Shown here piece after piece: positions 27,601-38,070 of a stretch of DNA of 64,000 nucleotides. This DNA is from Bugulina stolonifera. Its lineage: Eukaryota; Bryozoa; Gymnolaemata; Cheilostomatida; Bugulidae. A program made the translations under genes and the position numbers. Positions within the stretch are counted from its first letter, which is position 1; every line of letters begins with the position of its first letter. The stretch lies in the NCBI GenBank assembly GCA_935421135.1, contig OW285196.1, positions 3,887,001 through 3,951,000 on the forward strand, given 5' to 3'. The notes under the pieces were generated by a model. The model saw only the letters and a list, made by a program, of their open reading frames with translations. It did no database searches and had not been told where the DNA came from.

Positions 27601-30600
27601 TTTTATGGACCCTTTCTGGTATCCTGAGACATGGGTTCAGTATTCTGAACATAAATATTTTACTAATAGCTCATGGGTCTAAAGTTTATCGTACATGGGG
27701 GGAAGTTGGTCCATCTGGTGGTACTAATAACTCAAAATGTCAAACAAGGTCATTCAGGTTTGTTTTCACATGAAAGGTCACAAATGTTAACAGAGTTAAA
27801 TGTTGACAAAGATTAAAATTATAAAACGAACTTCACTTTACGCCAATTACGGTTTTTAGTTAAAACAAAGTTTAAATTAGCTCACTGGAAAATAGATTGA
27901 GAATTTCGATTACTAACATTATTTAGCTAACATTCCTACAGTACAAAGTTTGCTTCAAGTAAGGGGCATTTGTAAAGCACCCTCTCTCTTACCTGATTGA
28001 CTATCCTAGACTTCTCTAGCAGATACTGTTCTATCTTAGCACCTTCTATGACACCATTAGACGTGAAGTGAATATCTATATACTTTCCAAATCTGCTGGA
28101 GTTGTCATTTCTGATTGTCTTGGCATTACCAAATGCTACAGGAGTAAAGTGTCAGTGTACACAGTTATATACATTGCATCATAGACTCCATGTGTAAATA
28201 TCATGCACAGTATGGCAATATGTATCATAACCCGCACATGCAATAAATCACTGAAAGAGTGATGCATTTTAGATAATGGTAACAAAACTCCAAATTGTGA
28301 CAAAGGGACTATTGTAAGCAATCTTGTGATTTTATAGGGACAGGTAGGCTCATATTCAACTAATTCAGTAAAGTAAATAGGTTTACTAAAGAGAATAGTA
28401 AAATCATTTCTACTCGCGGGTGACCAATGGCCATTGATCACTCGTGTAGTATGGATCATATAATATAAACTTTTATAAAAAATTGGCTAATTCTGGAAAT
28501 CAGATAACTTGGATACTCTTGTAGACTTTATCTTTATTTTTACACTGAACAATCAATATCTGTATGTTTTAGTAAGGAGCCTGCATAAGGAAAGTCAACT
28601 GAAAATTGTTAATGCCTAAATCTAACAAGAATAACTGGAACCGCAGTGTTCAGAATTCCAACGAAATAAAACTCCCAGTTAAAACGCTGAGAAATCTATC
28701 TCTAAACTGAAGGGTGTTTACGGCCTCCATTAAAACCTTTGTACTGTTTAAAATATACATGTAGGTGACCATGTTTTATGAACTATGGAATAATTGTAGA
28801 CCTATAATTTAACTACATGTATATGAAAGTTCGCATCAAGGACGGGAACCAAGACCTAGGCTTGAATTCAAATATTCTCTACTGTCAAAACCCACAAATT
28901 ATAATGACTTTCATTGGATTTGAGTCGGCATGTTTGTCACTTTGACTGTGGCGACATAACACATTCCCAGCACACTAGCATATCATTGACGTAATGCAAG
29001 TGAGCAGTAATACCACATACAAAGCCCAGTTTTGTCAGGGTGAATATTTAATATTTAGCCTGTGTTCCGTATCTCATACCTTCTAAGATCGGGTTGGCCT
29101 CCAAGATTTGCTGTTCTATCCACGAGTGTTGTCCACTCACAGCTGCTAGGAATTGTAGTACTAGCTTTGTACTCTCTGTCTTCCCTGCTCCTGACTCCCC
29201 ACTACAGCATTACGATACAATGTAGAATGGAACACAATTACTATTGAGAAGCCGATAAATCACATTATGCCTCTAGGTCATACTTCAATTTGAACCATGT
29301 TCTTCATACCCCTGATAACTACACATTGAACTCTACGTACCGGATAACTACACATCGATATCTATGTACCTGATAACTACACATCGATATCTACGTACCT
29401 GATAACTACACATCGATATCTACGCACCTGATAACTACACACTGATATCTACTTACCTGATAACTACACGCTGATATCTACGTACCTGATAACTACACAC
29501 TGATCTCTACGTACCTGATAACTACACACTGATATCTACGCACCTGATAACTACACACTGATATCTACTTACCGGATAACTACACACTGATATCTACGTA
29601 CCTGATAACTACACACTGATCTCTACGTACCTGATAACTACACACTGATCTCTACGTACCTGATAACTACACACTGATATCTACTTACCTGATAACTACA
29701 CAGTGATATCTACGTACCTGATAACTACACACTGATCTCTATGTACCTGATAACTACACACTGATCTCTATGTACCTGATAACTACACACTGATCATGCC
29801 CATATCTCTGCATACTGTAGTAGGCATTATCAGCTATAGCGAATATATGGGGAGGTAAATCCCCGATCTTCTTATCCTTGTACTGTTGTATCTGCTCCAG
29901 ATTGTAGATGTCAAGGACCTGGTAAGGGTTAATGGCTACCAGAATAGACCCTGTGTACGTCTGCAATAGAAATATCCGCCTGGTCTCATTGATAAATGGT
30001 TAAAGAGAAACTAGCTTCAGTAGAGTACTATTAATAACTTTAAAAGAGAAACTAACTTCGGTAGAGTAGTATTAAAGATAGGTTTTTAATATAAACTTGC
30101 GTTGAAAATGAAAATTGCATGCCATATATGATTGCACTACAGCAAAACTCAATGTACACATGCATATACATGTACATTTACATATGTGTGACTGAAATAA
30201 CACAAAAATCTATAACATAATTATATGATTTCTCAAAAGAGAAACACGCGTATCATATAGTACAATTAGTATTAAAGTGAAACTTTAAGTATCGCATACG
30301 GTTAGTATTAAAGCGAAACTCACATATATATGATTGTCTAAGTATCGAGTGAATAGATTGCGGAGTATTCCTTTCTCGTGAAGTTCTCCCAGTTCTATCA
30401 TGTCATCCATACCTTCCACTGATGATATGTGCATTGCCTTGAGTGGCACATTCTTGTCTAGCCAGTGTTCCTACATGTACATTAACAAATTTAAAGGGCG
30501 GTAGATAAATAGCCTCTCCATTTGAATTGAATTATACTAAATTACAGGATCGGGCTCAATCTGGGTGATAAAACTATAAAATTACACTGGGTTCACACTA

Positions 30601-31835
30601 GTATGTTATATTGGTAACTAAAACCCAGTGACTTTCTGGACCTTTCAGTAATTGTCTACCCTCTTTGACCTTTCAACTTTTTATAGCGGTAAGTAGTAAC
30701 CTAACTTAGGACCATTGAGTGTGACCTCACTGAGCAAACCCCACCCAACAATATTTGTGAACATGAAGACACGTTGAGGCCAAATGCAGTTCTCATAAAG
30801 TAACAATATGGCTGATGAAGTTCATAGAGTTTTCGCTGCATTAGATAACAATCACTAAAAATATTTTATAATCCTGATAGAGAAGGCTACTCCCACGCTA
30901 AATATTTGACAGACAAGAGATAACTCTGTGAGTATCGATATTTACATACACTAACACCTACAGGTCATAGACCTTTGTATGATAGATTATACTTGAACTT
31001 GCTTAATTCAGCCTCGGATAATCCACAAACTTGTTTAGTTCAAACTATTAGCCTTGGTCAGTGCTGGGCACTAAATAATGACTCGTTACAATTCAAACTC
31101 CAAGGGACCGCCATAGGCTAATTAGTTTGAATTAGCCAACTATGGCGGTCCCTTGGAGTTTGAATTAAACATGTCTCATTATAGCCTACACGTATCAATA
31201 AGTGTATAATATTATAATTATTATACATGTAGTACAAAGACATCGAGGATATAATAGCCTACCGAATGTATGTATAATGCAGTCCATAGACATAGATAGT
31301 GTACAGTCACTCACCTTTCCATCATCATCAACTACTTGTATCTGACCAGAATCTGAGAACTTAACCTTAGCACCAATATCCACAGCATACTCCCCTGTGG
31401 CCTTGCTGGGCAACCATACCCAGTCCCCCTATTAATAAATTCAATCACATAAGAAATAAGACTATAAAGGAAGCACTACCATATTCAGATTACCATATTT
31501 TGTCTAACAACTAGCAGCCCAGCGATCTCCATTCTAATACATGCAAATCAGACGATGATCACTAAAATACTGGAAGCTGAGTGATAGCCTAGCTATAAAG
31601 GTTACTACATCGTATAGCTTTCCCTCATGTACTGAAAAACTTAGAACTGATGAAGGAACATTTCACTGTTCAATAAATTGACGTCCTTCTTCCACCATAG
31701 AATGACCTTCACCTTCCGGTTGACTAGCTACTTCAATGGCACAGATAGGCTAGGCATAGTGTAGGTCAAATTGGCTTTCCAAGATCAAAGAGTATAACAA
31801 AGAATACTCACAGTTCGTAGAATCTGTAGAGCCAT
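5897..31835 (-). CDS. MYO7A: Myosin VII (MyTH4-FERM unconventional myosin), complete, 42 coding exons
   Basis: Actin-based ATPase motor with a cargo-binding tail. In animals class VII myosins act in microvilli, stereocilia, filopodia and adhesion. All 42 exons have GT-AG borders. Spliced, they give 6546 nt, or 2181 residues plus TAG, close to the roughly 2200 residues of animal MYO7A. Order: motor 1-726 (P-loop GESGAGKT 158-165, switch I from 207, switch II DIFGFE 435-440); IQ motifs 727-859; charged helix 860-950; MyTH4 about 1000-1256; FERM about 1257-1590; SH3 about 1590-1645; MyTH4 about 1680-1880; FERM to the C-terminus. The start at 31835 has a TTACAATGGCT context and is followed by the short N-terminal leader typical of the class. 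Exon coordinates are in the five segment entries. No frameshift or internal stop was found. Several introns carry splice-site-linked minisatellites. The product name is very secure; VIIa versus VIIb is not resolvable here. Confidence 0.97.
8418..8607. repeat. Imperfect GTA-rich trinucleotide repeat in myosin intron 37
   Basis: Degenerate GTA/GCA/ACA triplets with a roughly 24-bp higher period (GTAGCAGTAACAGTAG) start at the acceptor of exon 38 and run into the donor-derived minisatellite. The long leucine/tyrosine/cysteine-rich minus-strand frames here are artefacts of the repeat. Confidence 0.9.
8608..8949 (-). repeat. 28-bp minisatellite built from the exon 37 donor, about 12 copies
   Basis: On the minus strand exon 37 ends CTACCACCAG followed by GTACTCTTACTAATA. 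That junction is repeated every 28-29 bases about 12 times down the intron. Most copies keep CCAG/GTACT; about three have CCAT instead of CCAG. Intron 37 (8418-8949) therefore consists wholly of this array plus the GTA-rich repeat. Confidence 0.95.
10672..11330 (+). mobile_element. Solo-LTR-like element, copy 1, inside myosin intron 32
   Basis: About 660 bp closely similar in reverse to the copies at 58246-59042 and 60999-61661. In plus orientation it has a TATA motif (CTATATAAAGG near 11005), an AATAAA near 11057 and ends GAAACCATTACA. The left end, TGATTGGG, is diverged from the TGTGATGG of the other copies, and I see no convincing target duplication. It lies antisense to the myosin gene and begins only 25 bases upstream of the exon 33 acceptor. 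Frames inside it are not conserved proteins. Confidence 0.85.
11835..11939 (-). repeat. Degenerate repeats of the exon 31 donor
   Basis: On the minus strand the donor CTTCAG/GTGAG is followed by several irregularly spaced CAG/GTG motifs (ATACAG/GTGCC, ATGCAG/GTGTT, TTGCAG/GTGTT) with TTATGCA and TTATATAG words between them. It reads as an old, decayed junction-derived array. Confidence 0.5.
13036..13076. repeat. 9-bp repeat GCTAACATG, about 5 copies
   Basis: Short tandem array in myosin intron 29 (12752-13386), variants of GCTAACATG. It lies in a GC-richer patch (12830-13020) that also contains CCAAGATGGCTAC, a YY1-like word. No coding signal was seen in that patch. Confidence 0.75.
13387..20422 (-). 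CDS. MYO7A: Myosin VII exons 20-29: first MyTH4-FERM supramodule and entry to SH3
   Basis: Exons 20258-20422, 19949-20065, 17632-17839, 17157-17273, 16687-16816, 15985-16177, 15403-15611, 14787-15002, 14258-14466, 13387-13578. Exons 20-24 complete MyTH4-1, with [44 protein letters not shown] and [20 protein letters not shown]. Exons 25-29 form FERM-1: [55 protein letters not shown], then the F3-like [14 protein letters not shown] and the [19 protein letters not shown] block. The exon 20 acceptor is NAGNAG-like (AAG then GAG), so one glycine (about residue 1011-1012) may be alternatively included. The tail binds cargo and adaptor proteins in related myosins. Confidence 0.95.
13579..13790 (-). 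repeat. 21-bp minisatellite abutting the exon 29 acceptor, about 10 copies
   Basis: Units contain GTAATACAATATTATGA on the plus strand. On the minus strand the unit word TATTGTATTAC is exactly the sequence that ends in the acceptor AG of exon 29. A 21-bp period gives seven-residue repeats in open frames on both strands, which explains the long spurious ORFs here. Confidence 0.93.
15660..15984. repeat. (GACT)n microsatellite next to the exon 25 donor
   Basis: Perfect GACT units at about 15919-15980 with degenerate GACT-rich sequence back to 15660. On the minus strand the pure array begins immediately after the donor GTTAGTCA of exon 25, so the donor sequence grades into the repeat. Confidence 0.93.
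16342..16508. repeat. Dispersed repeat, family with TATGGCGGTCCC end, copy 1
   Basis: Shares with 30992-31166 the order CTTGCTTAA..CAGCCTCGGATAAT, GTTCAAACTATTAGCCTT, TACAATTCAAACTC and TATGGCGGTCCCTTGGAGTT. It lies in myosin intron 24, between exon 25 (15985-16177) and exon 24. No coding capacity; probably a short transposable element. Confidence 0.8.
17840..18185. repeat. 32-bp minisatellite abutting the exon 22 acceptor, about 10 copies
   Basis: Units contain GTGATGTCATAGAG and GATATTACATAG. The first, diverged unit runs directly into the acceptor of myosin exon 22 (17839), so it supplies the branch/polypyrimidine region of intron 21. Confidence 0.93.
18186..19948. other. Remainder of myosin intron 21, no feature recognised
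   Basis: Single-copy AT-rich intron sequence between exon 21 and the 32-bp array. Short open frames here have no recognisable domains. Confidence 0.6.
20635..21419 (-). CDS. MYO7A: Myosin VII exons 18-19: charged single alpha-helix and linker into MyTH4
   Basis: Exons 21285-21419 and 20635-20953 encode residues 860 to about 1010. Exon 18 is almost entirely K/E/R/A/Q ([20 protein letters not shown]). Exon 19 continues with [14 protein letters not shown], matching the stable single-helix lever extension of myosin VII rather than a dimerising coiled coil. The conserved block [12 protein letters not shown] follows, then an acidic linker and the start of MyTH4 ([21 protein letters not shown]). 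The exon 18 donor is followed by a 30-bp minisatellite that repeats the donor. Confidence 0.94.
21150..21284 (-). repeat. 30-bp minisatellite built from the exon 18 donor, about 4 copies
   Basis: On the minus strand exon 18 ends CAGCAG followed by GTGTGTGAAATATATG. About every 30 bases a similar junction recurs (GTAGCAG/GTGTTTG, GTAACAG/GTGTTTG, GTCAGAG/GTGTGTG, GTAACAG/GTGTGTT). Reading through the first unit meets TAG in frame. Confidence 0.88.
21660..22368 (-). CDS. MYO7A: Myosin VII exons 16-17: IQ-motif lever arm
   Basis: Exons 22192-22368 and 21660-21881 encode residues 727-859. They contain successive IQ-like motifs such as [36 protein letters not shown], a [16 protein letters not shown] segment and [20 protein letters not shown], consistent with the five calmodulin or light-chain binding sites of class VII myosins. 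The motifs are regularly spaced and strongly basic. Both exons are in phase 0 at both ends. Confidence 0.95.
22440..22560. repeat. Imperfect ~30-bp repeat in myosin intron 15
   Basis: Three to four diverged units sharing CCAATCATAT and CCTTACAAGTA words. It is not directly adjacent to a splice site, although the word AATCATATACAAC also occurs just upstream of the exon 16 acceptor. Confidence 0.6.
22772..31835 (-). CDS. MYO7A: Myosin VII exons 1-15: motor domain
   Basis: Exons in order: 31812-31835, 31315-31428, 30324-30470, 29776-29960, 29080-29201, 27993-28135, 27371-27484, 26215-26368, 25427-25623, 24975-25111, 24615-24719, 24095-24336, 23744-23847, 23366-23509, 22772-23017. They encode residues 1-726. 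The P-loop begins exactly at the exon 4/5 junction: serine 157 is split and GESGAGKT follows in exon 5. Exon 6 carries switch I (NDNSSRFGK), exon 10 carries DIFGFE, exon 14 carries the actin-binding region ending [13 protein letters not shown], and exon 15 carries the reactive-thiol/converter region ([20 protein letters not shown]). All key ATPase residues are intact, so an active motor is expected. Exons 4 and 14 end in donors that are tandemly repeated in the following intron. Confidence 0.96.
23291..23365 (-). repeat. 35-bp repeat of the exon 14 donor, 2 extra copies
   Basis: On the minus strand exon 14 ends CCGCAG/GTGAGTGTATTG. Two further junctions follow at about 35-base spacing, each GACTGCAG/GTAAATGT. 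The unit is well conserved. Confidence 0.88.
26448..26733. mobile_element. MITE-like element with long inverted repeats, myosin intron 7
   Basis: A 286-bp near-palindrome. Left arm ATATCCTTTATGTAAGACAC is matched by the right arm GTGTCTTACATTAAGGATAT. Inner arms include ACTACAATAACTTGTAT/ACAAGTTATTGTAGTAT and ATCTACCTTCTGGTAGAT/ATCTACCAGAAGGTAGAT. No coding capacity. It probably inserted in the intron as a non-autonomous DNA transposon. Confidence 0.85.
29312..29775 (-). repeat. 29-bp minisatellite built from the exon 4 donor, 16 copies
   Basis: Exactly 16 units of 29 bp (464 bp) follow the exon 4 end at 29776. On the minus strand each unit repeats the last 20 bases of the exon (ending GTAGTTATCAG) plus the first nine of the intron (GTACATAGA or GTACGTAGA). 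A few units carry CCG for CAG, or GTGCG or GTAAG after the junction. The source is the codons just before the P-loop. Confidence 0.98.
30992..31166. repeat. Dispersed repeat with terminal palindrome, copy 2
   Basis: Related to 16342-16508. Here the TATGGCGGTCCCTTGGAGTT end is present in both orientations as a palindrome (31091-31115 against 31141-31166), with a spacer of about 25 bases. It lies in myosin intron 2. Confidence 0.82.
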
Positions 31836-33717
31836 TGTAACCGGTACACCTCTAGTAATGACAGTCGGTGTGACTGGCACAGCTCTATGTTATATATCCA
31901 CCAGCACTATCAGAGTTAGACCATCAGGGACCTGAGGAAGAAGGAGTGGAATTTGAGTCAAAAGAGCAAAGTTTTCCATTACTATTAATAATCAGGTCTA
32001 CTAGCAGTAGTCAGCTGTATTTCCACTGCTAAACATTAAACTTATTATCATTCAGTTAGTAAGACTGCCTACTACTCCAGTATTCACTGAATAGTAGGTG
32101 TATTCAGCAGAGAATAATAACTTGTATATTATGTATATAATAGATCTACAAGCAGTACTTTAGTTTTCCTTATCATAATCCTGATTGAAGTAGCCCACCA
32201 ATTTGGATATGTACCCAGAGGAAGTACCTCAGAGGATAAATAGAAACACATAAACCATTTCAATCTTATTCGTAAAAGTCATATTGTAGCCTAATACTAG
32301 CAGCCCAATATGAAGAGCCCACATGTGTGCTATCTAAATATAAGCCTAATTCAATTATAGACAGGCATAATAAATGTTTATAATACATGTAACTCACTGT
32401 ATTATTGTCTCAAGTGGATGTAAATAATACTAATAATTATATGGATAGTATAACAAGCTGCTACATCCAACTATACATGGTATAAACTCATTGCTAATAA
32501 TACTATTATGTACTAGATAAATCCTTGGCGACTAACCAGTGCCATCAAAGCATTGACAAGTTTTAATTTATTAGTTCCGTCAATAACCCTGATACTATTT
32601 ATTTATGAGTAGTTTTTCTGTAACAATCTTACACTGACTAGTTCTTAGAATGACATTTTTATTATGCTGTTGTTAGAAACAAATCATTAGCATTGATTTT
32701 CTATTGGTTAGCATCCCCTTGGTAATGAAATGATTGGTTTGTCTGCACAGTTACCGTAGTAACATAATAGTGTTTACTAACATGGACACATGATGTAGTT
32801 AGTGAGTCAAGTATAACAGATTACTAAAACCATGATAGAGACATCTATTGTAATGTTCTACTGAATCTGGATGAAATTAACTACAGAATAGATGTTAGTT
32901 GGTACCATAAAGTAGTATCAGGAAGACTGAGCTGAGGTGTTGTAGACATAGGCGGAGCCAATTGTAGTGGAGGTATTCCAGAAGAAAAGAGTAGAATTTA
33001 AGAATGTAGAAGCTACAATTGTAATTAGGTCATAACTATCTACCCAAATATGTGCATGGCACTAATATCTGTAACTAGATCAAATAGTTATACATGGCTG
33101 GATCAAGTAGCAAAACACAAGACTTTGTGACTTACAACAATTAGCATAGACTATGCAGTTCCATTGAATGAAGTATAGTTTACACAATATCGCTATAGAT
33201 TGGCTACCTGTAGAAATAACATCATCATAATGGAATAGAACAAATAACGAGATTCAAACCACTGACTCACTCACTCAGACTTAATCAATCAATATAAACT
33301 TGTGAAGTAAATCCAGAAATCCTAGTAGATGCAAAGTTAATGAAATTCCAACAACTGTTACATAATTCAACATCAGCTACTGACCACCTTTAGTACATAT
33401 TCTACCATTGAATATATTACAATATTATAGTAATTATTAATTCACTAAGATAATAGAAATGAATGGATGTGGATGTCAATGCGGAGCAAATGAGTTTTGA
33501 AATAAAATAAAATGTTTCTAGGAGTTTACCAATTTAGCATTCTCAAATACCCAGAGCGGAAACCAAAAGACAAATATTCATATGCTCTATTTATAAAATA
33601 TTGAAGAAGTTAACAGGGTTAACAAGAGACAACCCAAGATTGATTGGTTTAGCCTAAATTGGACTTCCATGTCTCTTTCATCTAAGCTTAGGCCCAAGTT
33701 ATGATATTTTCTATAGT

Positions 33718-33835
33718 AGACTACAGCATAGATAATCCACTACAGTAGACTATAGCGTAGATAATCCACTACAATAGACTATAGCGTAGATAATCCACTA
33801 CAGCAAACTATAGCGTAGATCATCCACTACAAGAG
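33718..33835. repeat. 29-bp minisatellite, 4 copies
   Basis: Units share TAGCGTAGATAATCCACTAC. The array lies in the intergenic region about 1.9 kb upstream of the myosin start codon. Confidence 0.92.
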
Positions 33836-36800
33836 CCGTAGATTATTGACAACACAACCAATACTATTATTCAGACAGTTCCCTAGTAGATTACTACTAC
33901 AACCTCTCTACTATTCCCTCTCTAGTCTGGGAATCACATCGTCACACTGAGAGTATCAAACTATGAACAGATTCAATTGTATTTGAAAATCTCAAACATG
34001 CAACATGAAGCTTTTAATATTGATTGAAATAATAAAAGTATTTGTTAAGGTGAAACTGAACAACTTCATATGGAGTTAGATGCAAAAGTGGAGAAATTTG
34101 AGATAGCCTTTGTTCTTAGCCAAAAATGAAGCAGGAGAAGTTGTCTTCTCTATACTTTGCTGGTTGACCACCCTTACCCCAAACCCCAACCATAAACAAG
34201 GAACTAAAGCTATCCAAATTTCTCCACTACTGCACCTAACAGTTCATACGATGATTGAATACTGAGTGTAGGCCTACGTGGTTCAACCAGGATGCTACTA
34301 AATAGAAGTCCCACAAACAGGATATACTCACATAATTATGGGAATTCAAGAACAAGAATAAAGGAACTAAGCAAATATGGATGAACAGGATAGGATAGAG
34401 AGGGTTTCTGAGTTCAACAGAATAATGACAGTAACCGGAATTGATAGTTCAAAATATTTTTCAAATAAGTATAAACTCAATGTGGCAGAATAGGACATTG
34501 TTTAGAGTCACAAATTCCACTTGCTAAAAACATGTAATCTGTCTAGGATCCGTGCAACCTCCAGTTGGTCGAAATGGCATTAGACAAATTCAAATACCAT
34601 AGAAAGCATACCAAGCATGAGTCCAGTCAAGAAATGTGTATAGCAGCCACCAAATATAGCAAATAGTTCTAGCAAGGGCGTATGTAGAGAAACACGAAGT
34701 ATTCAACCACAAGCTTTGGTAAATATAGAACAGGTCTGTACACTAGCCGCTACAGAAACGAATGCACTACTGAACATGAAAAAACAATCACTACTGCCAA
34801 AAGATACAAGCTATTGAGCATTATATATGGGGACTGAAGAGGCACACGAGTAACATGTACTTCTACCGATGTATTAGCAGCTTGTGTTGAGATGACTCAA
34901 CAGCCATTACGAAAGGGAAGAGGCAGTAGGACTGCAAGTCATGACCTGTCCCTCTATGTACACAAGTACTGTAATTGGCACACTGCATTGTGTGTTGTAG
35001 GACAGATTAACTAGCTAGCTGCCTAGTCTTGAATGTAAACAAAACCTGAGATGTTACACCCATATTGTCAGATAAGACAAGTACACTGAATCTTTACCTA
35101 TTCATTCATGTATATCAAGAACAATGACTGCCCGCACAGTCTTACAAAATTGTTATCATGTCTTACACTACAATGGATTACTTTTTTATAAGTTTGCATT
35201 ATTGTATTAGGCCACTAATTTTGATAAAAGCCAACAATTGAAATATAGCTTACATAATATATCATTAGATGTACTGTCCACCCCATTTAATCAGTCAATG
35301 CTTCACATTTTGTACAGATCTACCTCCCTTTGATCACCATAAGAACTAGTCATTCCTAAACACTAAAGATCTCAACTTCAAACTAGTACTACTAACACTT
35401 TCATTAGGAGTGAACAAGCTGAGAAAGTATTAGGTTGTACTAGCTCACGTAGCGTAATATGGGGTTTAATAGACAGACAGACAGACAATGGTAATGTTTA
35501 GCAGAGAACCCTGTGCACAGTGGCATCAGACAGTTCTCCATGTATGATCTCAACCAAGCAAATTTAGTGTTCCAACTGAATGGAAGATCACAAATGCACT
35601 GCTGACAAGTGACAAATGACAAGGAAACCGCTCTGGGCGTCACCATTTACTAATAGAAATACTTCATTATGCCACAGTAATAATCAGCAGATAGACATTG
35701 CATAAAGACAATGCCCTTCTTAACTTGCTATTTGCAAATAATTACATGTACATGTAGGCCTATTATTACAACATCGCTAATATTACATGTAACACCTAAT
35801 ACATCCTTATCAAAGTGCAGACCAAAGTAAATAACTATTGCCAGCTGTCTACTTCTTAATTTTATCAAAATGAAAATAATATTGAGGATTTGATTAGCCT
35901 GGAACATATGATGAGGCGGTGTTGAGGTACCATCCATAAATACATTAGACTATATTGAAAAGACTACGAGACAGGCCTAGCCTACACCGGTTAACTTAGA
36001 GTAGGCCGATACATTTAGTCATACATAACTAGTAGACCACAGCAAACATTATTTAAGTCAGCCTGTAGTATGAGATGTGTTACAATCACTAGGTGATTGA
36101 AAATACTCGAGTATGTGGAAACTAGTGTTACATGTAACAGCTTTACAGGGCCTAAACCCTAGAATACTTGAATGCCGAAAGATAATCTAGTATAAATATT
36201 ACACATTCGACTATTTTCCTATTGCTACATTTTATATTTTACAAATGCACAGTTAATGTTGTAATTGCACTATACGTATGATTGATTAAACAAGTCATCT
36301 TTAAATTTAAATTAAACTCTCACACTCCTGGCATTCATACTCAACCGACGATCAAATCATATAATAACAATATATCATGAATAATTTAGGGCCGCATGTA
36401 GATTCCTTCAATTCCTTCACTAGAAGAAATTCAAACTAGTTGAATTGATATACTTAATTTGTTAAGGAGTAGTTTTTTAAAATATATTTAAAAGTAAGAA
36501 AGAAATGCAAGTATTAAAAATTTAATACAAAGAGCAATAAAACGTATAATTACATAAACAAAGAAAATAAAAAAACTAATACTGTAAAATGAAAAAACTA
36601 ATGCAAGCATCAGCATGAGATAACATATAGGAAAATTAACAACAAAATAAAATGGGCAATGTCAATCAATCAATGTACTGATTTTGACACCGTTCTATAT
36701 TTTCTGATAGTCATAGTGACACTAACATAGTAATAAATAAGTGCTAGCATAGGCAAGTCTAGTCTTGGCCTAGTTTTATAAACTAAAATTAATCAAGAGA

Positions 36801-38036
36801 AACTTGGACTATTGGCTATTACAGCTAAAAAGCCTACTTTTCCATTACTACTTACTATTCTAATTCTATAGCACTAGACTAGACTCGCAATCCGTGCCGA
36901 ATTAAAAATTAAATTACAACTAAAAATTATGATTTGTCTTACATTTGTGCAATCAGCAACAGCTAGCCCAGCATCACAAAAACTAAATTAAAAGGACAAT
37001 GGTAGATTAGATTGGTTGAGAGTTTGAATGAAGTTCTTTTCCATTGATTCACAAGTCGGTTAGAGGACACACCCAAACAAACCGCTTGATCAGCTCATAA
37101 CTTGTCGCTGGTGTGTATTTGCACCCAACATCCGGAAAGTGGTCACATGATCACATGCGTTTACAGATTGGCGAAAACATTCAAACAAGCCAACGTAATG
37201 GTAATGCAACACAGTCTGACACTCCGATAATTATATTATTAGTAATTTTCAATTTCTGCACGTAACTAATCATAATGCCAAGTGGACTCCGGATTTATAT
37301 TTTGCTGCAACTTGATATTGAAATAGTTAAAAATAACTTGAAACCCTTAATCTACATGTAATTAAAACCAAGACTCGAACTAATGTAGTGAAAGCAGCTG
37401 GCCAGACAAGACAGTCCGAGTCTGGAGTGTCAGTCGAGTCTGAAATTGATTGACTAGTACTAGACTTCACTGTTTGCTCATTTACATGTATCATGTATCT
37501 AATCTATTATTAATTACAATCATCATTATTATCAATTTTGGACTACTAAGCTATTATTGTAGTAAATGCCAGACAGACAGAGACAGGCTGTGCTACACTT
37601 AACCTCGCTATTTTTTTATTTTGGCTAGACAAGACTAGTACAAGTAGGCCTAATTCTAAAAATGCTTCTTGTCATCCACCTGCTTTTCCTACACACTGCC
37701 TCTCTATAGTCTCTAGACCTCGTTTTAGAGGAGTTTGACACCTCCAATCCATTAGGATATTGTATGTCCGCTACAAGTTCCCTGTTTTGAATTGGAACGG
37801 TGCCTTGCTCTGCTGTGGTCACTTGTCGTCTGTCGACTCCTTTCCTGTGCATAATGTAGCGATGAAGATTCTTCCCATGACTACAGACACATCTTATCTT
37901 CTTATTTTGAACTTTCTTTGTAAAGTAGTTTTTGAATTATTAGTTACTGGATACCTAAAGTAGTCCCTCGTAATATCCCCGGCTCAATTGAGGATTTAAC
38001 TACCTGTTATGCCAATGCTCTGAATATGGTACAGCA

Positions 38037-38070
38037 AATATGGCGCCGGCCGTGGTCCATCTTGTGACAC
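38037..38070. promoter_or_regulatory. GC-rich YY1-like motif cluster, candidate promoter element
   Basis: In otherwise AT-rich DNA, ATGGCGCCGGCCGTGG is followed by CCATCTTG, the complement of the YY1-type core CAAGATGG. It lies about 830 bases upstream of the Rag GTPase start codon. A role in transcription is inferred only from composition and position. Confidence 0.25.

Noticed and set aside
29312..29775. CRISPR-like array of 29-bp repeats
   Set aside because: Units are directly head-to-tail with no spacers, in a eukaryotic intron, and derive from the adjacent exon-intron junction.
37130..37165. E-box/CLEAR-like site (GGTCACATGATCAC) for lysosomal regulation of the Rag gene
   Set aside because: Differs from the GTCACGTGAC consensus and lies over 1.7 kb from the start codon; too weak to annotate.
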